The notes under the pieces were generated by a model. The model had not been told where the DNA came from. It made no database searches and saw only the letters and a program-made list of their open reading frames with translations. Source: Bolinopsis microptera (taxonomy: Eukaryota; Ctenophora; Tentaculata; Lobata; Bolinopsidae). Taken from it: 64,000 bases of DNA. The translations under genes were made by a program, and so were the position numbers. How positions within the stretch are numbered: position 1 is the stretch's first letter; each line of letters starts with the position of its first letter. The stretch is taken from positions 5,436,797 to 5,500,796 of the forward strand of contig NC_087080.1 of assembly GCF_026151205.1 (NCBI RefSeq). Direction: 5' to 3'. Below, one piece after another: positions 46,906 through 59,787 of the stretch.

Positions 46906-48348
46906 ATGGAAAATCCCCAGTCCAAATACCGGAGTCCTCTCACCGACCGCTATGCTTCCGATGAGATGAGCTTTGTCTTTTCAGATCAAAATAAATTTCA
47001 AACCTGGAGGAAACTTTGGACCATACTAGCTGAAGCAGAGCAGGAGCTAGGCCTGCAGATAACGGACGAGCAGATCCTTGAGATGAGGAACAATTTAACC
47101 AACATAGATTTTAAAAGAGCTGCTGAGGAGGAGAAAGCCAGGAGACACGATGTAATGGCACACGTTCACACTTTTGGTGCAGCTGCTCCAAAAGCAGCTC
47201 CTATCATTCATTTAGGTGCTACGAGCTGCTTTGTCGGAGACAACACTGATCTTTTGGTTATGAGAGAGGGATTGAAAATACTGAGTAGAAAGCTTGCTCA
47301 ATGCTGTGATTCTCTGGCCCAGTTTGCACACCAATATAAGAGCATGCCCCAACTTGGCTACACTCATTTTCAACCAGCTCAATTGACAACTGTAGGGAAA
47401 AGAGCGTGTCTCTGGTTGCAGGACATGTTGATTGACTTGAAACAATTACAGTTGACCGAGCAAGGAATGCGGTTTAGGGGTGTAAAGGGGACCACTGGTA
47501 CTCAAGCTAGTTTTCTGGAGTTGTTCAGTGGTGATCACGACAAAGTGGAGGAGCTTGATCGGTTAGTCACTGAAAAGTCTGGGTTTACATCAAAGTTCAC
47601 CATCACAGGTCAAACTTACACCAGAAAGATAGATTCTATTATTATCAATGCTGTTGCTGGTATCGGTTCTACTGTTAATAAATTTTGCACTGATCTGAGA
47701 CTGTTAGCCAGCCTGAAGGAGCTAGAGGAGCCGTTTGGAGCAAAGCAGATAGGAAGCAGTGCAATGCCTTACAAACGGAATCCAATGAGATCAGAGAGGT
47801 GCTGCTCGCTTGCACGCCATCTGGTCAGTCTTGTTGCTTCTCCCTTGCATACCCATGCTAACCAGTGGTTTGAACGTACACTGGATGACTCTGCAAACAG
47901 AAGAATAGTTTTAGCTGAAGCGTTTCTCACAGCGGATATCTTACTGAACACTGCTCAAAACATCATGGAAGGTATAGTTGTGTACCCTAAGGTTATAGAA
48001 AAACACATTCTGGAAGAGCTTCCCTTTATGGCTACAGAAAACCTGTTAATGGGGATGGTGAAGGCTGGGGCTGATCGACAGGAGTGTCATGAGAAATTGA
48101 GAATTCTTTCTATTGAGGCTGGGAAACAGGTTAAAGAACTGGGTAACAGTAATGATATGTTGGATAGAATCAGAGATGATGTGTATTTCGCTCCAATTCA
48201 TGAGCTTTTGTTGGATATCGTTAAACCTTCTAATTTTATTGGCAGAGCTCCTCAGCAAGTCGAGAAGTTCATTAAAGAAGAAGTTTTACCGGAAATTGAA
48301 AGTTATAGACTATCCTTTAATAAAGAGGCTCCTAAATTAAACGTGTAA
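46906..48348 (+). CDS. ADSL: Adenylosuccinate lyase, intronless and intact
   Basis: 480-residue cytosolic enzyme of purine synthesis. It cleaves SAICAR to AICAR plus fumarate, and adenylosuccinate to AMP plus fumarate; the active form is a homotetramer. The length equals animal ADSL (about 480-490). Family landmarks: [46 protein letters not shown] with the conserved H154, and the fumarase/aspartase superfamily signature [15 protein letters not shown] with S284/S285 in the mobile loop; also [14 protein letters not shown]. The start ATG (CCAGCTATGG) gives the expected N-terminus [10 protein letters not shown]. There is no intron in the coding region, unlike the many-exon vertebrate gene; no poly(A) tract or target duplication was seen that would prove a retrocopy. 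The FUBP-like gene begins 525 bp downstream on the same strand. Confidence 0.96.
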   Translation: MENPQSKYRSPLTDRYASDEMSFVFSDQNKFQTWRKLWTILAEAEQELGLQITDEQILEMRNNLTNIDFKRAAEEEKARRHDVMAHVHTFGAAAPKAAPIIHLGATSCFVGDNTDLLVMREGLKILSRKLAQCCDSLAQFAHQYKSMPQLGYTHFQPAQLTTVGKRACLWLQDMLIDLKQLQLTEQGMRFRGVKGTTGTQASFLELFSGDHDKVEELDRLVTEKSGFTSKFTITGQTYTRKIDSIIINAVAGIGSTVNKFCTDLRLLASLKELEEPFGAKQIGSSAMPYKRNPMRSERCCSLARHLVSLVASPLHTHANQWFERTLDDSANRRIVLAEAFLTADILLNTAQNIMEGIVVYPKVIEKHILEELPFMATENLLMGMVKAGADRQECHEKLRILSIEAGKQVKELGNSNDMLDRIRDDVYFAPIHELLLDIVKPSNFIGRAPQQVEKFIKEEVLPEIESYRLSFNKEAPKLNV

Positions 48349-48872
48349 TTTCGCGTAGTTATCGTAGTTTTAGTGGGTATGTAAAATGTATATTGTTAAT
48401 TTTCCGTTGATTTCTTGTGGGCTTTTTGTGCTATTCCCTCGTCTATTTGGAATTTGGTATTCTTCGTTAGCACATTTATATTAGATTAATACACATATAT
48501 GCACTCTAGCACTCGGATAAATTTGTGTTGCCATGCTGTTTTATATAAGATTTGTATTTCAAGTTTATACTGTTTAGTGATGAATCATTGTTTATAGCTG
48601 AATTGATGAATATAAGTGATTTTTATAACTGTTGAATATTTATCTCCTCACGTTTTGATTGACTAAAAACGACATGCTATATGCGTTGTTGCTACTATTT
48701 GTTTTACGTTCACATCTGCTTGAATGTCCATGCTGAATATGTAATTATGTTACTAATTATATAATCATGTACTTATTCTATAATTTCACTATATTATATA
48801 CTTTTAAACAACCGAACTGAACTAACCCACTTTTAATAGCTTACCTCGTTAATAGCTAGGGGTTATAGTGTT

Positions 48873-51800
48873 ATGTCAGTACACGCAGGTTCTGAGCCAT
48901 TCAATAGTGCCCTACTTCGTGCAAAAGAGGTATGTGTTCTTTACTTTTACTTATGCCTTTTTCTTAGTTTAACGATGTTTTTTCGTTGTTGAGTTGTAAT
49001 AGAGAGAAATATCGCAATTGCTGTTTCATTTGTAATTGTTCGCTGAACTCAAAACGTTGTGAATATAAACAGTTTCTTTTAAACCCTATTCAATCATTTA
49101 TTTCACCGCAGATCGCTGCTAAACTACAAAGCTCAAAAGAATTGAACGGTGAGTACGAAGACGGTAAGTACACACCGCCTGTTGTAAATACCTGCGTAAC
49201 AGCCGCAACTCTTATACATTTCAAGTTGTGTTTGCAACTCTTATACATTTCAAGTTGTTTTTGCAACTCTTATACATTTCAAGTTTCCGGTTTCGTTTCT
49301 GTTTTGATACCAAACTTTGTACGATCCACCTCAGTTGTGAGTGTAAATACGGATGGAACTTAAATTTCAAGTTGATAACTTTTATAAATATTCATGACAT
49401 CATCTCGTGTGTAATCTTGCTACATTGATAAGGATACCTAATCTAGTGAAAGTTATGCAGATATTTAATCTAATCATAATATAATAGATTAAATCATCAT
49501 TTGATTAACAGTTATGTGTTTCAGGCTCACAAGACTTTGATTCCAGAAAGAGGAGTTTTAACGGTAAGGCCGGCGTATTCAACACACTAACTGTGTTGGA
49601 TTTGTCAATCAGTTTGCATGAATTTTGGATAAAGTATTCCGTTTTTCTGAGGAAACAGTTCCTAGACAGAATGAATGGTCGGAGCGTTCAGATAGACGCT
49701 TATTGCTAGTAAAGTTACCTTGTTGAGAGTACATCATTCGGTCATTTTAGTGTCGCGTTTTTGCGCGCGCGCAGTCACATGGCGCTTAGGCGCAGTTTCC
49801 AGAGCTTTGTTCTACCTTCGAAGGCTCAATAGAAGTTGGAACTTCTTGTCCATAAACGGGGTGCTAGCCTCTGTACCCTAAATTACCGTGTACAACATTA
49901 AACGTACTCCTTTATCTCATTGCATTATGACCGGCAACCTTGATATTTGTCTCAGCCCTCAAATTTAACCCGCTCTTTCTTTTGTCCCGCGCATTTTTTC
50001 TTTTCTGGACTGTTCTATGGTATCTGGAAATGCATGGGAACCCCCTGATCGCACGGCGATACTAAACCGACTTCCCCCAGGGGAGGAACCAGTCAGCAAA
50101 CGACCAATGATGATGGACGGTGGTAAGTGAAATATTTGCTCCCGATAACATTATTTGACTGTTCTTAACCTTGCCTTTCTTTGAAATTCTGTGAGTGAAT
50201 GAGAGATTCGTACATAGCGGGACAACCGATGACACCGTAATATTGTTGGTGAAGTTTCGACTGCGAGATAATTGTGTTAAAACTTGTGTTCCATAGTACC
50301 ACTGTTTGTTCGCCTTCTATTGACATACATTTCGGAATGTCGTCGAAACTTAAAACGACGTTCCTCTGAAGCACTGTCAACATGATTCGCGGAAGTGTGA
50401 CGTCACGTGACTTGTAACGTGACCGCGTGTGTGATGTCACATGCCTCTGCGTGACAAGTTAAGCCCGTACTACAAGTTCATGTAACCCGAGATCCAGTGG
50501 TGTTGACAACTAATGTCTACTCTCATTTTACACCCTTTTTAATTTACCCTACCGTGTAGCGTTGCACTTGTTCTTTTTGCTGGCCGTGTACATCTTACAA
50601 TACCCGCCCCATATTGCTCCCGATTAAATTGCCCAGCAATCCTCCTTTGTCAGCAATAGTCAGAAAGTGGGTGTGCACAGCTGAGCGTTTGTAGGAATTC
50701 ACTAATTCCGATGCTTGCTTCAGGTGGTTACATGAATCAGACTAGCGGGTATGTTATTTGTATAAGACTCCTTTCCTTTTGGGCGATCGCTGTATAATTT
50801 TACATTTTAACTGATCGTTACGCTTTCAATGATTATGATCCAATATGCCGATTTCCTAAGTTTAAATATTGAAAAGGCTAAAGTGTACCCGTTTTCTTAA
50901 GGACTTGGTAGTGGTTTGTGGTTCTGTAACAAATCAAATCTTAGTGGACAAGGGAATCTGAAGGACGAGATAAGAGTGTCAGGATCCGTGATACAGTACC
51001 TCTCTGGCGAGACCCTCGGCAGATTGCAGGCTCAAACCGGCTGTCACGTCCAGATCCCGCCCTCAGGCCCCGACCCTACTGCTGAACGATCCATCACATT
51101 AACTGGTCAGTTAAGTTCACCCCACCTTTCTTCTGTGAAACCCCTAAGTTCCTAATTCACCCGTTGTTAAAATGAAAAGAAATGTTAGAATATGAGCTTT
51201 TAGCTGGGAGATTTAATTTGATTATCTGAGTGACGTTACTTGGTGTGACGGAAATATTTGTAGTCTTTGTTTTCCCTCTCGGAGGTACACCCGCATTCCT
51301 GGTTTTACACTCGAGCTATATAAATTGTTATTATATAATCTATATCCTGATTGCACACTGGTCGGTAATTTCATCGGAGGACCAGTCTATATAGTTGTAG
51401 TGTAGCCGCGAGTTGTATTGATAAGGCCTGTAATTATAGCCGGTGTGGGAGTGTGCAGAATGGTTAGTTGTGCAGTTGTGTGTGTGCACCTTGTCGTTTC
51501 TCTTTTCGATGGTAGTTTCTAGGAAGTCTCAGTGGGAACATGTTTGAGATACCTTATAAAAACGCGGCAGTGTCATCAGTTGTATTCGCTCCACACATTG
51601 TATGTGGAATGTAATTTATACGGGGTTGCGGAATTCAGCCTTGCTGCTTTCCGTTAAGCAGTGTTGCTGAGTGATGCTGTCAGATTTCTGGTTTTTGTAC
51701 TTCGTGCACTTTAGTTTGACCATTCCAACTGTCCGATATTGTTTAGAGATAGTTCTCGTTCAAAATTGGTTAGAAAACTAGCTAGTGATGAGTCCCAGAA

Positions 51801-54800
51801 AATGAATCTTGATTTTTCCGGCTTTTGTGTAATCTTGCTATTTGTTTGACAGGTAACAGGCAATGTATTGAGCACTGCAAGGAACAGATAAAAGACATAA
51901 TTCACCAGTACGCGCCCCAGACTCCAATTGGAGGTATCCCCGGAACGGGCGGTAAGTTTAAATATTTTTATAACTTTTAATAAATCAATTAAAAAGTCTT
52001 GCAATTTAGCTGAAAAATCCGTCGACAATTTTCGGAACTAACTTTTAAAGATATCTATCAATCTATTTTCACTAGATACTAATTCCTCCTGATTGGGGGT
52101 CGTTCACATATTACGTAATCAGCCGAGTGGGGAGGGGTTCCCAAATGATTACTGTGGGGGGATTTGGTTGTTGATTACGTAATCAACATTTTCCTTTTTA
52201 CCCTCTAGAATAATAACAATATGACAGTATTTTAATTAAAATTCCACTAAATTTCACTCTGATAGTGATACAATTTAGGTATGGATCGGGTATCCGGCTG
52301 CTAAAGTAAGTAGTTGGGAAGGTGCTTGGCCGGATATCGTAACAATGATTTCGGCTCATAATGATCAGGGTAGCATGAAAAGGTCTTGATTACGGAGGGG
52401 GGTAAAAATTGCTAAAATATTGATTACGTAATATGTGAACGACCCCTTGCATCGGCTTAAGTTTTATTAATTTCCTTAAGCTGAAAATTGTCGATAAACA
52501 ATTATTGATAATTGATAAATACTACACATTATTCGATTAATTTGATTAGTCGGCCTCGTCGTTAAAATAAAGTTACTTTAAAAATTTTTCAACAATATTG
52601 AGAGGCATAATAAGCATAATTACAGATCTCACTCTCAAACCATGTATGACATCTTCGGATAAACCATTGTCGCATCCTGGAGGCAGAAAAAGTCTTGTAA
52701 ATCAATTAATTAGTAGAATGAATGGTCACATCACCTCAACATGCCCAAAACCTAGATTTTATGTGGAATTAATTCCTTAATCAGGAGGAATTAGTTTTAA
52801 TACTTTCAACACTACTATATAACAAATAATTCGAGGAGGTTCTCTAAAGATGATATTTTATTCGAAGAATTCAAGAGCCTAAACTGTGTATGATTCGCCA
52901 AACAAATCTTAAGTTAGATTTTATGTGCTCTACTTACTTAAATGTTTAGGCCAAACCCCCCTTAATTAATACGGTGGTAAATACCCTAAATACTTCTCTA
53001 TATAGCAAAAGGGTAGCAAAACATCTGCATCTGTCACTCACGCTCAGTGCAAGTTTCGCTCCAAGATAAACTGTTCTAACAGTTCCATCCTAGCTAAACT
53101 GTTTTCAAATCATGTCACCCTTTGATAACCAACGAAACTTGTCGGTTATCTCTGTTCAATATCCTGCAACGTTTTTGTTGAGTATGAAATAGGTATAATA
53201 TTGAACAGTCTTTTACTAACGTTATTGTTAATGCTCATTTATCAGTTCTTAAATTACCTGCCCGCTAGCACTTAGAAGTCGTTCCATTTACTGAGAGTTA
53301 CTCATGTACCTCTATTAATAGAGCTCTTTGAGGTCAACCGTTTTTGAAATCGTTTCATATATGTTGCATTGGTTGTACCTTGGAGTAAGGACAGTAGGAC
53401 ACGTTTTTACTACTGTTCATCGCCTTTAACATTCTTTTTAATTTTAAGCGTGTGTGAATTAAACAGCATTCTCCTCTGCAGTCCCGCCTGTCTTTACAGA
53501 TCCTACTTGAGTTTAACTTTTCTATCGAAATCTCTCAAATCGATCAATTACATACAGGTTTACACAATTATAATAAAATGGAGCGGAATCCAAAGAATTA
53601 AATACTTAAAGTCTCTTGTAAGCAATCAAAAGATCCGAGGGTCACCGCACAGATATCGAGTGCAAAAACGACTCACGTACAAGCATGGACCCTGAGAAAT
53701 TTGCATAATTTATTTGGTAGTTCTAGGGCCTTTAATCGTTGGTTGGTGCTGTCATAACAGGTTGCATGCTTCTAAAGTTTTAACCAAAATCATATGCTCG
53801 ACATTCTTATTCCGCATGATGGCGCCTAAATAGCAACAATACTGAGAATTATGCCGTATATCGTTATTAGTTCGCAGAAATGGTGCGACACAGTGCTTGA
53901 CCCTGTAATATTGTAAGAGTTGTTTGGAAGCACCTTGACTCTCGGCATCTATATTTTAAAGGACAATTGAAACACGGCAAATAAATGATGTAGGGATATG
54001 AACGACGTGTCGGTAAACAGGTTGGCCTGCTATTTAATCTTGATAAAAGAGATTGAAGTTGAAAGCTTTGATGCTCCCAACAGCATGTGACGACCAACAA
54101 GTTATTTGATAGCTTTTGAAACGAGCAACCTGTCGTATCACTTACATTTTCCCAGAAATAAAACCCCGCATGTTCTTGCTCCAGTTTTACATGTAAGTGC
54201 TTCTTTAAAGCCAGCTTTTGAGCGGTCAATTGTGTCGTATGTTGGAGGGAAGATAGACTGGCTACCCAATCATGATGATGATAACTGTCAATACTGGAAG
54301 CTTTTAGAAATGAAAATGTTCCCAATTATAAGAACAGGCTCACCCATTACAGCAATTATGCGGTTAGCTTTGTCAAAAAATAACAATAACCTATTGGTAC
54401 AAACTAATGAGTTGATTAACCTAATTATTTGATACATTTTACTTATCAAAGGGTCCTAGTTATTCCTATTGAGTGGTGATAAAAACCTGGTATAATGTTG
54501 GTAGTGATTCTGATGCTTTGAGCACATAAAGTGCTCCGGTTATTACTTCCCGAGCATATTTTGAACCGTACAAGTTACTGAATACATGATATTATCGTTA
54601 ATGCAATGTATCTGTCGTTCTCGAGCAGGGACAAAAGGATTTCGCGGTTATTTTGGCCATACCGCGAATTAAATTTCCGAATTTCGCGGTATATTAAACT
54701 ATACATAAAATTTGTCGCAAATAATGGGAAAAATAGCGATTCCGTACATGCCGCGATTTCATTTTGTCCCTGTTCTCGAGCGTGTTGAAACTTCTAAATT

Positions 54801-57800
54801 AAGTTTTTTGCTGTAATGCGATTATCTGAGACTTCACAAAACTGATATAAAGTGATCTGATTATTAGGGCCCCTTATTAAAGGCGCCCGGCGTCGTCATT
54901 TGTTATTTATGAGTTTCTACATATTTGCCAAAAATATCGAAATGATTCGACGTTAGTGTTATATTAAGGTTTTGTAGTTTTGTCTGGCACAACGAAAGTT
55001 ATATGGATCGATATTTGACATAATGTACATTGATCAATTGTGGGCTGTGGCCTACTGTCATTGTCCTGAATGTCTCTGGAATGGACTTGTAGTACGTGGC
55101 TGGTTTCGCGGAAATTTAAACCACAATTTTGGACGGTCAATCACTTGCTGTTTAAAGTAAGAACTTCATGTTGTTTTAACTTAATGCAGATCCTCCAGGC
55201 CCAGAGATGATGCAGCAGATGGGCCAAGTCGAGACAGTCGACATGCTCATTCCTCAAGACAAAGTTGGTCTCGTTATCGGTGAGAAAACTCTACTGCTAA
55301 GATTGTTCCTCTCTCAAGTTAATGCTTCTGTGCTTTAATCATTACATCATTATGATGTAATAGCACTGAATGCTCAATTATATTTACTGTTAATTGATAG
55401 CTTGTACTATTCAATGAGTGTAATCCCTAAATTAATCGATTCAACATTGCAGGACGTGGCGGTGAGACGATAAAGGATTTGGCAGTTCAGAGCGGCTGTA
55501 AAATGAACATGGTTCAGGATGGCATGTACGCAAACGCCCCAGAAAAACCACTCCGCATGCACGGTACTCCTTTCCAGATCCAGAAAGCTAGAGAACTGGT
55601 TAGCGGAATTATCCAGCAACAACAGGTTCGTGGAATTCTCGGTTTTCAATTGAAAATATACCCCAAAAATTCGAATGTTGGATCATACATTGTGTTGATT
55701 GGCAGCCAATCAACACATTGTCCTCAGAATGGCCGTATTCTTCGACATTTGTTTCATTAAAGCCTTGGTGAATGTCCTGATCCTTGTGATGTTTCTATCA
55801 CCACCTCAGGATTATAACAAGAAATAACACTGCAATATATTTTGTAAAATTAAGACCTCACTTTCCTGCAGTACCACAATAGAAATAACTACGGAGGACA
55901 AGGAGGCGGTCAAGGAGGCGGTGGTGGTGGTGGTGGAGGTGGTAACTTCAACCAAAACCAGGGACCCTTCGAGGCTACTTCGAACTTTGCTGTCGGCAAG
56001 GAATACGTCGGTATTGTCATTGGTCGGGGTGGAGACACGATCAAGAGGCTTCAGTCCGAAACTGGAGCTAAGGTCCAGTTCAACACCATCGACCCTGGCG
56101 CACCAGGAGACAGATACCTTGTTATTCAGGGAACTAAAGAGCAGGTCGCCGAGGTTGAAGGTAAATTACTATCTTTATTAAAATTCTTCTGTTTAATTCT
56201 AGCTGTTATGTTGTGAAGAGTGGAATTATGATGTCGAAATTAGATTTCACACTTTTCTGTTATCACGTGATAATATTTTTGTAACTACCAAGACCATCTC
56301 AGGTCGAGTGAAGGACCTCCTGACGAAAGTTCAACAGAAGGACAACAGAGGTGCTGGTAGCATGCAGGACGTGTTTAACGTTCCCGCTAACAAATGCGGC
56401 CTGGTTATTGGAAAGGTATGTTTTACTGTCCCCGGCTCCTTTAAATTCAACTAAAATTTATCGGTTAAAACTGAATCAAACAATGATCATGAGTTGAGAA
56501 GATTTTTGTAACTTGTTTATTCATCCTCAATCCCCTCTTAATGTATAGATTCGGACTTGTAACTTCATCTGTAAATATTAAAAACTTTGTAAATTATCAG
56601 AAAGGAGAGACGATAAACCGTATGAAGGAGCAAACTGGAGCTCACATTGAGATGAATAAGAACTCTCCTCATGATGCCCCTACCAAACAGTTCTTCATTA
56701 AGGGAACCCCTGAACAGATCAAGGCTGCTAAAGATGAGATCGCTAAAATTGTCGGCGATGGAAGTTAGTTTTAATTTTTTATTTAATTCTATATTCCTAT
56801 TCTCTGTACGTAACTTGGGTAACTTGCATCGCAGGCCTGTGATATCTGAAATCTTGCCACTGTCTTGCCGGTCTTCAGTTCTGTTGGAGTATTTTGTGTT
56901 TTTCTGATCACTCTATGCTATGTGCTATTCCTGCAGATCCATACGGTGGCGGTGGTGGTGGTGGTGGTGGTTACGGCGGAGGATACCCGCAACAGGGAGG
57001 ATTCCCTCAGCAGGGTGGTGGTGGTGGCGGATACAACCCCGCTATGATGCCTCCTGGTCAGGATCCTGCAGGTAATTAACTCTAATGAGAATTGAAATTG
57101 TAATTTAAGTTAAATTAATAATTTTATTTTTCGAATGAGTTGCCTGTTTTCAAAAACTCAGTCTGCTTTATTTGAACTCAAAAGTTTTAAATCTTTTTCT
57201 AAATTGGCGGCATATGGGGGGGGGGGGGGGGGGGGGGGTTTGGAATTTCGGTGAAAATGAAGCAAAAATTGGAAAATTACAACATTTTACCAACAAATTT
57301 AAGTTGTTATTTGTATTAGTGGTCGCTCACATATTATCGCTCCGAGATTTTGGCGGACGTCCTAAGTAGATGGCCCATTTGACAATTCCCAATTTTCAGC
57401 GCTAGCGTATCAGCAGCAGATGGCTTATTACTCCCAGTACTCTCAATACTACCAACAACAGCAACCCGCCGCTGCTCCCGCAGTGTCCCAACCTGCTCCA
57501 GTCTCGCAACCCGCCGCTGCTCCCGCAGCCGCGCCCGCACAAGCCGGCCAAAGTTTGTCTTTCACTTGTTTAGAGGGTATTTTTGGGAAGGTAATGGGAT
57601 GAGGGGGCTACTTTTGGCGGGAGATTTGTTGTTTTTCTAACCTTCTTTCAGAGCGATCCGCCGAGACAAGTAAGTAAAAATAGAAATGGGGTGTTAAAAT
57701 TTGGAAAAATTTGATAAATTGGTCTTAGATATACTCAGAAATTATGATATTGTATTCTCTGAAAAGCACATTTTACGATTACAATATGGTGTTATAAATT

Positions 57801-59787
57801 CACATTTCGAAAATTGTTTACATTCCTCCCATAATATGATAAATTGATAAAATGTATCTATCATCAAGAAACTGTTGCCTCGGTATAAATATTAAATTCA
57901 TTACAATTACATTCCATAATTTGCATTGATAAATTGTTTTTGCATGCTTGTGGTTAAATATAAAGTTGTGCTACTATAACTGGTTCGCACAGGATTCTGT
58001 GCTTATAATTGCTGTGTCAACAAAAATTTGACTGCAAGTATTGCTATCCATATTTTGATAATATCCATTTGTAAAATGCAATTATAATAATTTTAAAACT
58101 GGTTAATTTTCAAAAATTATGTCTTCATCCAATTAAATGTGACTCCCATTCTTCTGTTTATTGGGCACATTTGTATATAATGTTGATGATTTATCTCAAT
58201 TGAAGGTGTTCACAGAACCCTCCGATAAAATGGAAATTAATTAGGCGCATTATTCAAATACTGGTCCCTTTTGATAATTATTTATTTGAAAAGACATTCG
58301 TTAGTTTGTACTTGTAAAAACTCCACCCATCTGCAATGATTTACAGTATATTTTGAACATTTGTGCCTATTGCCCGCCACTCACATTGCTATGATATTTG
58401 CTGCCATTCTAATCATCAAATCCTGTATCATAATGTTATCAGTGTGTATGTTCTTTGAAGGACTGACATATTTTATTTTATATCAGAATTAATTGTTTCA
58501 TCTCATTGGGGTAATATGCGCATGCTATTCCTACTTCTAAATGGACAAATCCTTGGGCGAGTGGACAGTGAACATTTGTGATAATGTACTTGGGTTTTGT
58601 TGGGTATTATTGATGATGTTTGCCAAAAATACTGCTCTAGATTTCTATATTCTCAATACCACATTCCATTCCTTATTCTGTTCCCTCATGATATTAAATG
58701 ATGTTTAATACTAATAGATGATAGCTATGATATTGATTTCGTATTGCATTCAGCCTGTGTCCGAGAGAAGTGCCAAGGTGGACGTAGCTCACTCAGGCCA
58801 GCAGTGTCTACCATGACCAATCTCACGATCCCAAATCTCATTTATTCGCTTTTTTCAAATTTAGATTGATACAAAATTGCGTTCTGTATGATAATATGTA
58901 TATTACCTCTTCATTAAACCAAAATGTATCCAATATTCCAATAAACATTGTATATAATTTGAACCATTTTGAATTGCGTGTGATACAAATTGGAATTGAT
59001 TGCTATTATAAAATGATCTCTCAAATACAATATCATCTGTTAAGGTAATCAGCGAAATCACGTGCCCGGTTAAGTAAATGCCCCCCTCGACTTCTGGTGA
59101 GTCGTTCCTGCTAATAAATAATGATGATATAACCTTGAGCTGTTGAGTGTATCTCGTTTCTGATAATAATAATAATACATTTTTTGGTACATTGCATTTT
59201 CTATTTATTTTACAATGTATACTTTCTAGATTGTATTTTGCATTTTATCGAGCTCAAAGCACAAATTAGTTAGATTTGCAGTATTTGTTTTATGAGAAAT
59301 GGTATCTTATCAATCATTATAAATATCATTTGAGCCTGCAATATGATTAATGTCCATTAGCAACGGCCTTAGAAATTGTATTCAAAAGTGGATAAATCAC
59401 CCTAAAAATAGCCTTTTCACTGATCAACGCAATAAGATTTGAACCAACATCATGCAACTTGGACAGAGAAAATTTTAGATGATACATATGATAAGATTGA
59501 AGAAAATCCAAACTTCTCACATTAAACTAAATGAATCCGGCAATAATTCTGCATAACCATGATGGAAAATTTTGAAGAATGAACTGAAATATAAAATTTG
59601 TGAAAATGTGAAGCTAACGTGATCTAGTAACACGCCCAAGCTAACAACTTTTCCCCCACCAGGCGTTCAACAACAGTGGGCTGCTTACTACCAGCAGTTG
59701 GTTCAGATGTACGGTGAACAACAGGCCCAGGTTTACTGGACTCAGCTAAGTCAGCAGCAACAACAGCAGGGAGCCGCCCCTCAGTAG
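48873..59787 (+). CDS. FUBP/KHSRP-like four-KH-domain protein, 16 exons
   Basis: Homologue of far-upstream-element-binding proteins and KSRP, nuclear proteins that bind single-stranded DNA and AU-rich RNA. Exons: 48873-48929, 49112-49163, 49525-49563, 50081-50122, 50724-50748, 50945-51105, 51853-51951, 55190-55279, 55453-55625, 55872-56160, 56303-56415, 56601-56763, 56937-57071, 57400-57552, 57652-57669, 59663-59787; phases agree throughout, total 1734 nt (577 residues). The N-terminus ALLRAKEIAAKL matches the FUBP helix. KH2 has VIGRGGETIKDL, KH3 VIGRGGDTIKRL, KH4 VIGKKGETINRM. KH1 (DEIRVSGSVIQYLSGETLG) lacks the GXXG loop. Gly-rich linkers follow KH2 and KH4; the C-terminus has Tyr/Gln-rich repeats (YYSQYSQYYQQQQ, WAAYYQQL) like the FUBP activation domain. 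The 18-nt exon 57652-57669 could be skipped without a frame change. Confidence 0.92.
49205..49285. repeat. 29-bp triplicated repeat in FUBP-like intron 2
   Basis: GCAACTCTTATACATTTCAA starts at 49205, 49234 and 49263 with a 29-bp period. Confidence 0.95.
52096..52446. mobile_element. MITE with 26-bp perfect terminal inverted repeats
   Basis: The left end GGGGTCGTTCACATATTACG (continues TAATCA, 52096-52121) is exactly the reverse complement of 52421-52446. Length 351 bp, no coding capacity. TTG flanks both ends, a possible 3-bp target duplication. It lies in the long intron of the FUBP-like gene. The superfamily is not assigned. Confidence 0.88.
52447..54617. other. FUBP-like long intron, remainder
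   Basis: A+T-rich intron between exons 51853-51951 and 55190-55279. Open stretches such as 53369-53695 and 54106-54432 show no recognisable domain. No further element could be delimited. Confidence 0.5.
54626..54772. mobile_element. hAT-type MITE with 8-bp target duplication
   Basis: 147 bp. Ends CAGGGACAAAAGGATTTCGC and, in reverse complement, CAGGGACAAAATGAAATCGC: 11 perfect terminal bases plus further matches. The flanks TTCTCGAG at 54618-54625 and 54773-54780 are identical, an 8-bp duplication. CAGGG ends with 8-bp duplications are characteristic of the hAT superfamily. It lies in the same FUBP-like intron. Confidence 0.9.
57216..57376. mobile_element. Partial MITE copy with poly-G tract beside an FUBP-like acceptor
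   Basis: A run of about 23 G (57216-57238) followed by TTTGGAATTTCGG, and at the right end GGCGGACGTCCTAAGTAGAT + GGCCCA. These match, in reverse complement, the TIR and the poly-C/TTCCAAA part of the element at 60637-61244. The element ends 24 nt before the acceptor of exon 57400-57552. Confidence 0.7.
57670..59662. other. Last intron of the FUBP-like gene
   Basis: 2 kb of A+T-rich intron. No repeat, gene or structured RNA was recognised. Confidence 0.5.

Noticed and set aside
50001-50080. Extension of the FUBP-like exon upstream of 50081 (open sequence reading EPPDRTAILNRLPP)
   Set aside because: There is no AG acceptor upstream of it, while CCCCCAG at 50074-50080 joins in phase.
54106-54432. 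108-codon frame in the FUBP-like long intron
   Set aside because: No recognisable domain and no matching splice sites; treated as chance.
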